5,504 bases of DNA from Candidatus Kapaibacterium sp. (GTDB taxonomy: Bacteria > Bacteroidota > Ignavibacteria > Kapaibacteriales > UBA2268), in NCBI GenBank assembly GCA_030835065.1, contig JAUQWR010000861.1, positions 1-5,504 on the forward strand. Direction: 5' to 3'. Positions 1 to 5,504 of this stretch are shown here, piece after piece (the stretch's first letter is position 1; each line of letters starts with the position of its first letter). A program made the translations under genes and the position numbers. Under the pieces are notes generated by a model, which searched no databases, was not told where the DNA came from, and was given only the letters and a program-made list of their open reading frames with translations.

Positions 1-2303
1 TTATCTTTAATTGTAATGCCAATTGCTTCTTTTTTGTAACGAGTGCCTTTGCAGGCTTCGCAAGTAAGATGAACGTCTGGAAGGAATTGCATCTCGACAG
101 TTACATTACCTTCGCCTTCGCATAGTTCGCATCTGCCACCAGCAACGTTGAAGGAGAAATGCCCGGGCTTCCAGCCTAATTGTCTTGCCGCCTGAGTTTG
201 CGAATACAATTCTCTAATACTATCGAATACTTTTGTATATGTTGCAGGAGTGGATCTGCTTGATTTTCCGATAGACGACTGATCTACCATTTCGATAAAA
301 TCGAGGTATTGTGCTCCCTGAATATGAGAATGCTTACCTGTCTCGACCATAGAGTTGCCACTGGCTTTTTTAAGTCCGGCATATAAAATATTATGAACTA
401 AAGTACTTTTGCCCGAGCCTGAAACACCGGTAACGACTGTAAGACAATTAAGGGGGAAATCAACTTTATCAATTTTTAAGTTATTTTCGCTAGCATCAAA
501 TATTGTAATTTTATTGCCATTAGTTTTTCTTCTTTTGGCAGGCAATTCAATTTGTTTTTGTCCGGTAAGATAAAGAGCGGTAAGCGAGCGTTTGGCAGTG
601 TGAAGATCCTCGACTTTGCCTGAATAAACCAATTCGCCACCAAAATTACCAGCCATTGGTCCCATATCAATAATCATATCAGCTTTTCGAATAATATCGG
701 GATCGTGCTCAACAACCAGAATTGTGTTTCCAAGATTACGCAGTTTGATCAAAATATTAATCAGCCTGTTTGTATCTCTTGGATGCAGACCGATAGAAGG
801 CTCGTCTAAAACATAAAGAGTGCCAACAAGAGCCGAACCGAGTGCAGTAGCTAGATTGATTCTTTGAGCTTCGCCACCAGACAAAGTATGAGCCATACGT
901 GATAGTGTCAGATAGCCAAGTCCTATATCGACAAGCATACCTAATCTGCTTCTTATTTCTTTGATTAAAGCGTCGGCAACTGCATGCTGATATTCATTAA
1001 TATTTAAATTCATCATATATTGATGAATATCTTCGAGTGGCATATTGACAAGATCAGGAATGTTTTTGCCGTCAATAAATACTTGTCTGGCAGAGGTTCT
1101 AAGCCTAGATCCGCCACAAGCCTTGCATTTGGTAAAGCCACGATATTTGCTCTGAAGAATCCTATAATGCACTTTATAATTTTTTTCTTCGAGCATAGCA
1201 AAAAATCCATTTATGCCAATGTAATCCTCTTTTCCTTCCCAAATAATTTTTTTAAATTCTTCGGGTATCTGAATATATGGTATCTGGACAGGCATTTTAA
1301 TTTTTTGTGCAATTTTGAGCAGAGCTCTTTGGTGTTGGGCAAAACCCTGACTGCGGAATGGATGAATGGCGCCTTTGCCCAAAGACATACTTTTATCTGG
1401 TATGACTAAGTCTTCGTCAATTCCAATAGTACGACCAAAACCCTGACAATGAGGGCAAGCTCCTTGAGGATTATTAAAGGAGAATAGTCTTGGTTCAGGT
1501 TCTTCATACAAAATTTCGCAATCAGCACATTCATAAGAATTACTAAAATTTAGTTCAGTGTTTGAACTAAGATTTTTGACAGTAAGCCTGCCAGCACCAG
1601 CACCAAATGCAGATTCTATAGAATCAGTCAGTCGAGTGAGCGACTCTTTGTCTTTATGAAAAACAAGACGATCAACCAGAATGAAAAAATCCTCATGCGA
1701 AAGCCCAATAGGCATTTTTTCTTGTTCGATATCAATAATATCAGTAGAATTATTAAGAATAATTCTAAAAAATCCGTGAGCTTTTAGCCTTGATATTTCA
1801 TCTTTGATACTCTTAACGGCAGGATTAAGTCTAAATAAAACAAAAAGTTTATCGCCTTCGTTGAAAGAATCCAAATCTTTAACAATAGAATCCGGAGAGT
1901 CTTTTTTAACAATTTTGCCACAAGATCTGCAAATAGTAGTACCAATGCGAGCAAAAAGCAATCTAAGATAATCATAAATTTCGGTGCTAGTTCCAACAGT
2001 AGATCTAGGATTACGAGAAGGAGCCAGCTGCTTGATAGCAATAGCAGGAGGCAAGCCAGCAATCAGTTCGACATCGGGCTTGTCCATTCTTTCCAAAAAT
2101 TGTCTGGCATAAGAAGACAAAGACTCCACAAATCTTCTTTGCCCTTCGGCATAAACGGTATCGAAAGCTAAAGAAGACTTGCCCGAGCCCGAAACGCCAG
2201 AAACAACAGTGAATCGATTTCTGGGAATATCCACAGAAACATTTTTAAGATTTTGAACTTTAGCACCTCTCACGGAGATGAATCTATCTTTAATATCAGA
2301 CAT
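1..2303 (-). CDS. uvrA: UvrA, excinuclease ABC subunit A (C-terminus cut by window edge)
   Basis: UvrA is the cytoplasmic dimeric ATPase that finds bulky DNA lesions and loads UvrB in nucleotide excision repair. I followed the frame base by base: 767 codons are present with no stop, against a family length of about 940-950, so about 180 residues are missing, including the second ABC signature and Walker B. Seen in order: Walker A GVSGSGKS at residues 36-43; GLPPAIAI and [21 protein letters not shown] of the first ATPase; Cys pair C125/C128; CxxC-x20-CxxC at C259/C262 and C283/C286; CKACGGSRL with C393/C396; LSGGEAQR at 474-481; Walker B with DEPSIGLH (D500, E501); second Walker A GVSGSGKS at 626-633; [17 protein letters not shown]; and the zinc finger C725/C728 to C748/C751. 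The ATG at 2303 is the only plausible start: conserved sequence begins soon after it. No Shine-Dalgarno precedes it. It is transcribed away from the nuoE operon, with no sign of decay. Confidence 0.98.
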   Translation of the reverse strand, partial: MSDIKDRFISVRGAKVQNLKNVSVDIPRNRFTVVSGVSGSGKSSLAFDTVYAEGQRRFVESLSSYARQFLERMDKPDVELIAGLPPAIAIKQLAPSRNPRSTVGTSTEIYDYLRLLFARIGTTICRSCGKIVKKDSPDSIVKDLDSFNEGDKLFVLFRLNPAVKSIKDEISRLKAHGFFRIILNNSTDIIDIEQEKMPIGLSHEDFFILVDRLVFHKDKESLTRLTDSIESAFGAGAGRLTVKNLSSNTELNFSNSYECADCEILYEEPEPRLFSFNNPQGACPHCQGFGRTIGIDEDLVIPDKSMSLGKGAIHPFRSQGFAQHQRALLKIAQKIKMPVQIPYIQIPEEFKKIIWEGKEDYIGINGFFAMLEEKNYKVHYRILQSKYRGFTKCKACGGSRLRTSARQVFIDGKNIPDLVNMPLEDIHQYMMNLNINEYQHAVADALIKEIRSRLGMLVDIGLGYLTLSRMAHTLSGGEAQRINLATALGSALVGTLYVLDEPSIGLHPRDTNRLINILIKLRNLGNTILVVEHDPDIIRKADMIIDMGPMAGNFGGELVYSGKVEDLHTAKRSLTALYLTGQKQIELPAKRRKTNGNKITIFDASENNLKIDKVDFPLNCLTVVTGVSGSGKSTLVHNILYAGLKKASGNSMVETGKHSHIQGAQYLDFIEMVDQSSIGKSSRSTPATYTKVFDSIRELYSQTQAARQLGWKPGHFSFNVAGGRCELCEGEGNVTVEMQFLPDVHLTCEACKGTRYKKEAIGITIKD

Positions 2304-2439
2304 AAACAATATTAATAAAATGAAATAAAACCAGAAAACTAAGCAAATTATGAAATAAAAACGAATTTTAAAAACCGAAAGGGTAAAGAAAGATGAACAT
2401 AAATTTAGACAAGCTTAAACCATGAAGCGAACTTGAAGT

Positions 2440-2460
2440 TTTGCTTAATATTTAAGCAAA
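2440..2460. promoter_or_regulatory. Perfect 9-bp inverted repeat, candidate operator
   Basis: Arms TTTGCTTAA and TTAAGCAAA are exact reverse complements around a 3-base spacer TAT. The half-site TAAGCAAA recurs as a direct copy at 2340-2347, nearer uvrA, and the inner GCTTAA recurs at 2413-2418. A symmetric site between two divergent genes, upstream of the candidate nuoE promoter, fits a dimeric transcription factor operator. It could instead form a small hairpin in RNA. It lacks a GC-rich stem followed by a T-run, and it lies upstream of both genes, so it is not an ordinary terminator. I cannot assign a regulator: it does not match the Rex (TTGTGA..TCACAA) or FNR (TTGAT..ATCAA) consensus. 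Confidence 0.4.
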
Positions 2461-2497
2461 GAAGCCCTAATCGGTAATTTTTTCTCAAAATGATTTG

Positions 2498-2530
2498 TTT
2501 GTGAAAAATTTTAATCATAATTTACATTTG
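2498..2530 (+). promoter_or_regulatory. Candidate Bacteroidota-type promoter for nuoE
   Basis: TTTG at 2498-2501 is followed 21 bases later by TACATTTG at 2523-2530, an exact match to the TAnnTTTG -7 element of the Bacteroidota primary sigma factor, with a spacer within the reported range for the TTTG -33 element. It would start transcription near 2535-2540 and leave a leader of about 190 bases before nuoE. Short motifs like this occur by chance in AT-rich DNA, so this is a prediction only. Confidence 0.35.
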
Positions 2531-2715
2531 GATTTCATAAGACGATTAAAGAGCGAATATAGTTATATGGTCGGGATTGGTGCTAAACCATATAAAATAA
2601 GATTAGCATTTGGGAAAGAAAAATTAATAAAAAGGTGCGAATCTACCCAAAAGGCAAATCAGATTAATTTAAGTAGTCAAATTAATCCAATAGTCTATTA
2701 TTCTTCCAACAATTC

Positions 2716-2721
2716 AAAGGA
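2716..2721 (+). promoter_or_regulatory. Ribosome binding site of nuoE
   Basis: AAAGGA ends 8 bases before the ATG at 2730. It supports this start over the next in-frame methionine (residue 10). Confidence 0.7.
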
Positions 2722-2729
2722 AAATTGCA

Positions 2730-3266
2730 ATGTCCCAATCGCAATGTGTTGAATGTATGAAAGAGCCGACAGAGGAAGAATTATACCGAATGTTAGACGA
2801 AATATTAGAAGATTACAAAACAAAGCCAGGAGGATTGATCCCAGCTTTGCAAGTAGCTCAAAAAATGTTCGGTTATCTTCCGAAGGAAGCTTTACAATTA
2901 ATTGCAAAAAAACTCGATAAGCCCTATAGCGAAGTAACGGGCGTAGTTAGCTTCTATTCATTTTTCTCTACAGTTCCTCGTGGTAAGTATATAGTTAGAG
3001 TATGCCTTGGTACAGCTTGTTATGTGCGCGGTGGCAAGGAAGTGCTTTCCGGATTGGAAAAAGAACTAAATATAAACGTAGGACAGACAACACCCGACGG
3101 ATTATTCTCAATTGATGTGGGCCGCTGCTTTGGTGCTTGCGGACTAGCTCCTGTTATTATGGTTAATGACAATGTACATCAAAGAGTTAAAGCCGAAAAA
3201 GTCGGGGAAATTCTCGATTATTATAAGGATCAAGAGTCTGCAATGCTTAAGGAGAAAGTAGGATGA
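2730..3266 (+). CDS. nuoE: NuoE/HydC-like [2Fe-2S] thioredoxin-fold subunit
   Basis: This is a small electron-transfer subunit of NADH-dependent flavoprotein complexes, equivalent to NuoE of complex I and HydC of bifurcating hydrogenases. At 178 residues it is close to the family size (about 160-170), with a slightly longer N-terminus carrying an extra CVEC at residues 6-9. An N-terminal helical part (GGLIPALQVAQ, FGYLPKEALQLIA, VTGVVSFYSFF) precedes the thioredoxin-fold ferredoxin domain. The [2Fe-2S] ligands are C92 and C97 (CLGTAC) and C133 and C137 (CFGAC), the classic CX4C...CX3C spacing. RCFGACGLAPVIMVND is the family hallmark. The start is fixed by AAAGGA at 2716. The stop overlaps the start of the next gene as ATGA, so the two are almost certainly co-transcribed, translationally coupled and partners in one complex. 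The neighbour's HydB-like features make a HydC role more likely than respiratory complex I; that part is inference. Confidence 0.95.
   Translation: MSQSQCVECMKEPTEEELYRMLDEILEDYKTKPGGLIPALQVAQKMFGYLPKEALQLIAKKLDKPYSEVTGVVSFYSFFSTVPRGKYIVRVCLGTACYVRGGKEVLSGLEKELNINVGQTTPDGLFSIDVGRCFGACGLAPVIMVNDNVHQRVKAEKVGEILDYYKDQESAMLKEKVG
3249..3254 (+). promoter_or_regulatory. Ribosome binding site of the NuoF-GltD gene
   Basis: AAGGAG lies inside the last codons of nuoE, 8 bases before the ATG at 3263. It fixes the start of the downstream gene within the ATGA overlap. Confidence 0.8.
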
Positions 3267-5504
3267 TACAAGCTAATATAATTAAATCTATTGAAGACTT
3301 GAGATTAGTTGGTGATGAAGTACGCAATGAAAATTTAAAAATTGGCAACGAAATCACTGATAAGCTTTTGGTTTGTGCCGGTGGCGGTTGTATTGCATCC
3401 GGTTCATTATTGGTAAAAGCTGCTCTCAACAAATCTATTAAAGAACATGGCTTGGAAGGCAAATGTTTGCTCGTTGATACTGGATGTTTGGGTCCTTGCG
3501 TTAAAGGCCCGGTAATAGTAACTGCCAAAGACAAAGTGTTTTATCAAAATGTATCCCCAGAAGATGCCGATGAAATTATCGAAAAGCACGTATTAGGCGG
3601 AGAAGTAGTCGAACGCTTATGCTGGAAAGACGAAGCCGATCAAAAACCAATACCGGTAATCACAGATATTGATTTCTTCAAGCGTCAAACCAAGATAGTA
3701 TTAAGAAACTGCGGAAATATTGATCCGCTAAGTATCGAAGAATATATAGCTGCAGATGGTTATTTAGCATTAGCAAAAGTAGTAACCGATCACAGCCCTG
3801 AATTTGTAATTAATGAAATGAAAAAATCCGGACTACGCGGACGCGGTGGTGCCGGATTCCCAACATGGATGAAATGGTCCTTTGCTCAAAAGGCAAAAGG
3901 AGACGAAAAATACATATTATGTAATGCAGACGAAGGCGATCCTGGTGCTTTCATGGATAGATCAGTTCTTGAAGGCGATCCCCATAGCATAATTGAGGGT
4001 ATGGCTATCGGGGCATACGCAATAGGTGCTAATCAAGGCTACGTTTATGTCCGTGCAGAGTATCCTCTTGCAGTCGAACGTCTTGGCGCGGCAATCGAAC
4101 GCGCACGTCAATGCGGCATTCTCGGAAAAAATATTTTCGGCAGTGATTTCTCATTCGATCTCGAAATCAGAATGGGATCAGGTGCTTTCGTTTGTGGCGA
4201 AGAAACCGCTCTTATGGCTTCTATCGAAGGTAAACGCGGTGAGCCTCGCCCTCGTCCTCCTTTCCCCGCAGAAAAGGGCTTGTGGGGCAAGCCTTCCGTA
4301 CTGAATAATGTTGAAACATTCGCAAATATTCCGGTCATTTTGCTTAAAGGCGGCGATTGGTTTGCTTCATTCGGTACGGAAAAGAGCAAGGGTACTAAAG
4401 TTTTTGCTCTCGCCGGGGCTATTAATAATTCCGGTTTGGTCGAAGTTCCTATTGGAACTACTTTGGGCGAGCTTATCTATGATATCGGTAATGGTATCCC
4501 TAATGATAAAAAGTTCAAAGCTGCACAAATCGGTGGTCCTTCCGGCGGTTGTATTCCAAAACAACACCTTAACGTCGCTCTTGATTATGAATCATTGAAC
4601 GAACTTGGTGCTATTATGGGCTCGGGCGGTCTGGTTGTTATGGACGAAGACACATGTATGGTGGATGTTGCCAGATTTTTCTTAGAATTTGTTCAAGAAG
4701 AATCATGTGGCAAATGTGTGCCATGCCGTGTGGGTTCCAAACGCATGTTGGAAATTTTGGAAAGAATATGCGATAATAAGGGTCAAGAAGGCGATATAGA
4801 TTTATTAATCGACTTAGGCAAGCAAATATGCGATACATCGCTTTGCGGCTTAGGGCAGACAGCGCCAAATCCAGTATTATCCACAATACGCCACTTCCGT
4901 CATGAATATGAAGCTCATATCACATCCAAACATTGCGAAGCAGGTATCTGCCGTGGCTTGGTGCGTGCTCCTTGCCAAAGTGCATGCCCTGCCGGAGTGG
5001 ATGTGCCCGGTTTTGTTTCATTAGTTGGCGAAAGACGTTATGCCGAAGCATTAAGACTACACAGAGAACGCAATCCGTTTGCGGCTGTTTGTGCTAGAGT
5101 GTGCTTCCATACATGTGAAGATAAATGCCGTCGAACAACATTAGACGATGCTGTTTCGATTCGTGCTATCAAACGCTTTATGGTAGATCAGGAAATTACT
5201 ATCCAATTGCCTGAAGTAAAAGAAAACGAAACAAATGCTAATACAAAAGTAGCTATTATTGGTGCCGGACCATCAGGTCTGTCTTGTGCTTATTTCTTGG
5301 CAAGGCTTGGTTATCGTCCGACAGTATTCGAAGCCGAACCTCGCCCGGGTGGTATGCTTGTGCAAACTATTCCGGCATATAGACTTCCGAGAGAAACTTT
5401 GGCTCGCGAAATCCGTATGATCGAAGGTCTTGGCGTAGATATTCATACAAGTAAACGCCTCGGTGTTGATTTTTCATTATCTGATTTAGTTGAAGATGGT
5501 TATA
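3263..5504 (+). CDS. nuoF: NuoF/HydB-like flavoprotein fused to a GltD/NfnB-like FAD oxidoreductase (C-terminus cut by window edge)
   Basis: A single frame of 747 visible codons has no stop. Residues 30-110: [2Fe-2S] domain with C38/C43 (CX4C) and C75/C79 (CX3C). About 180-365: FMN/NADH core with GLRGRGGAGFPT (190-201), CNADEGDPGAFMDRS (220-234), GSGAFVCGEETAL (305-317) and KPSVLNNVETF; the EGDPGAFMDR form is HydB/HoxF-like rather than E. coli NuoF-like. About 380-455: SLBB. [4Fe-4S]: C482, C485, C488 and C528. C523, H552, C558 and C563 resemble the zinc site of bifurcating HydB. From about residue 568 it becomes GltD-like: APCQSACPAGVDVPGF (C571, C575), NPFAAVCARVCFHTCEDKC (C610, C614, C618, C622) and VSIRAIKRF, then the FAD fold with GAGPSG at 667-672, E690 and PGG at 695-697. 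The GltD NAD(P)H-binding half is beyond the edge. Known roles: NuoF/HydB oxidises NADH at FMN; GltD/NfnB domains pass electrons to or from NADPH. Inferred role: cytoplasmic electron-bifurcating or transhydrogenase subunit. Residue 202 is Trp where Gly is usual (PTGxKW). Confidence 0.93.
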   Translation, partial: MIQANIIKSIEDLRLVGDEVRNENLKIGNEITDKLLVCAGGGCIASGSLLVKAALNKSIKEHGLEGKCLLVDTGCLGPCVKGPVIVTAKDKVFYQNVSPEDADEIIEKHVLGGEVVERLCWKDEADQKPIPVITDIDFFKRQTKIVLRNCGNIDPLSIEEYIAADGYLALAKVVTDHSPEFVINEMKKSGLRGRGGAGFPTWMKWSFAQKAKGDEKYILCNADEGDPGAFMDRSVLEGDPHSIIEGMAIGAYAIGANQGYVYVRAEYPLAVERLGAAIERARQCGILGKNIFGSDFSFDLEIRMGSGAFVCGEETALMASIEGKRGEPRPRPPFPAEKGLWGKPSVLNNVETFANIPVILLKGGDWFASFGTEKSKGTKVFALAGAINNSGLVEVPIGTTLGELIYDIGNGIPNDKKFKAAQIGGPSGGCIPKQHLNVALDYESLNELGAIMGSGGLVVMDEDTCMVDVARFFLEFVQEESCGKCVPCRVGSKRMLEILERICDNKGQEGDIDLLIDLGKQICDTSLCGLGQTAPNPVLSTIRHFRHEYEAHITSKHCEAGICRGLVRAPCQSACPAGVDVPGFVSLVGERRYAEALRLHRERNPFAAVCARVCFHTCEDKCRRTTLDDAVSIRAIKRFMVDQEITIQLPEVKENETNANTKVAIIGAGPSGLSCAYFLARLGYRPTVFEAEPRPGGMLVQTIPAYRLPRETLAREIRMIEGLGVDIHTSKRLGVDFSLSDLVEDGY

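Larger units (their letters stand above)
2304..2729. other. Divergent intergenic region between uvrA and nuoE
   Basis: This 426-base, very AT-rich gap must carry the promoters of both divergent genes. It holds a perfect inverted repeat (2440-2460), a matching half-site TAAGCAAA at 2340-2347, an 11-base direct repeat ATGAAATAAAA at 2320-2330 and 2350-2360, and a candidate plus-strand promoter at 2498-2530. A TTG-initiated open frame (2495-2749 plus stop) crosses most of the right half, but it has no ribosome binding site or recognisable domain and runs into nuoE, so I do not call it a gene. I found no convincing promoter for uvrA; TAATTTG on the minus strand near 2345-2351 is one base short of the Bacteroidota -7 consensus. 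No tRNA, rRNA, riboswitch, CRISPR or insertion sequence is recognisable. Confidence 0.7.

Noticed and set aside
1020..1409. 129-codon open frame on the plus strand
   Set aside because: Lies wholly antisense to uvrA, whose frame is continuous and conserved here.
1784..2062. Leucine-rich 92-codon minus-strand frame resembling a membrane protein
   Set aside because: Off-frame reading of uvrA; the hydrophobic look comes from reading its codons out of phase.
2320..2360. Direct repeat ATGAAATAAAA with 30-base spacing as start of a repeat array
   Set aside because: Only two copies with unrelated sequence between them; compatible with chance in A-rich DNA, and no CRISPR-like regularity follows.
2440..2460. 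Rho-independent terminator
   Set aside because: AT-rich stem with no T-run after it, located upstream of both divergent genes.
2495..2752. TTG-initiated 85-codon open frame in the intergenic region, overlapping nuoE by 23 bases
   Set aside because: No ribosome binding site, no recognisable domain, AT-driven composition, and it runs into the well-supported nuoE start in another frame.
4026..4598. Two consecutive plus-strand open frames (4026-4304 and 4308-4598)
   Set aside because: Out-of-frame shadows of the NuoF-like domain, which is intact in its own frame with conserved motifs throughout.
4910..4990. Possible sequencing frameshift fusing separate nuoF and gltD genes
   Set aside because: The frame passes the junction with conserved residues on both sides (EYEAHI, then CQSACPAG), no missing or extra domain ends, and no ribosome binding site or start codon of a separate gene.

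Overview
The window holds two divergent transcription units separated by a 426-base AT-rich gap. The left part (minus strand) is most of uvrA, the damage-recognition ATPase of nucleotide excision repair; its last ~180 codons lie beyond the left edge. The right part (plus strand) starts an operon for a multi-subunit iron-sulfur flavoprotein: a NuoE/HydC-type [2Fe-2S] subunit, then a long NuoF/HydB-type subunit that overlaps it by four bases (ATGA) and is cut by the right edge.

The striking item is the second operon gene. One uninterrupted frame runs from a HydB-like thioredoxin-fold [2Fe-2S] domain, through the FMN/NADH core, SLBB region and [4Fe-4S] module, straight into a GltD/NfnB-like Fe-S plus FAD-binding oxidoreductase domain. 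It has no HydB-style C-terminal 2x[4Fe-4S] ferredoxin at the visible junction. The combination NuoE + NuoF + GltD has the same parts as the separately encoded subunits of the Sporomusa-type electron-bifurcating transhydrogenase (StnABC). My leading inference is therefore a flavin-based electron-bifurcating or transhydrogenase-type complex linking NAD(H), NADP(H) and ferredoxin (or a downstream hydrogenase or formate dehydrogenase module), rather than respiratory complex I. The genes that would decide this are outside the window.

The UvrA sequence style ([22 protein letters not shown]), the AT-rich gap, and a candidate TTTG / TAnnTTTG promoter suggest an anaerobic or facultative member of the Bacteroidota/Ignavibacteria/Chlorobi (FCB) group. 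This is an impression from motif style, not a phylogenetic result. Both operon genes have good Shine-Dalgarno sequences, whereas uvrA has none.

The gap (2304-2729) contains a perfect 9-bp-arm palindrome with repeated half-sites, a candidate promoter, and a leader of about 190 bases before nuoE in which I recognise no known riboswitch or RNA.
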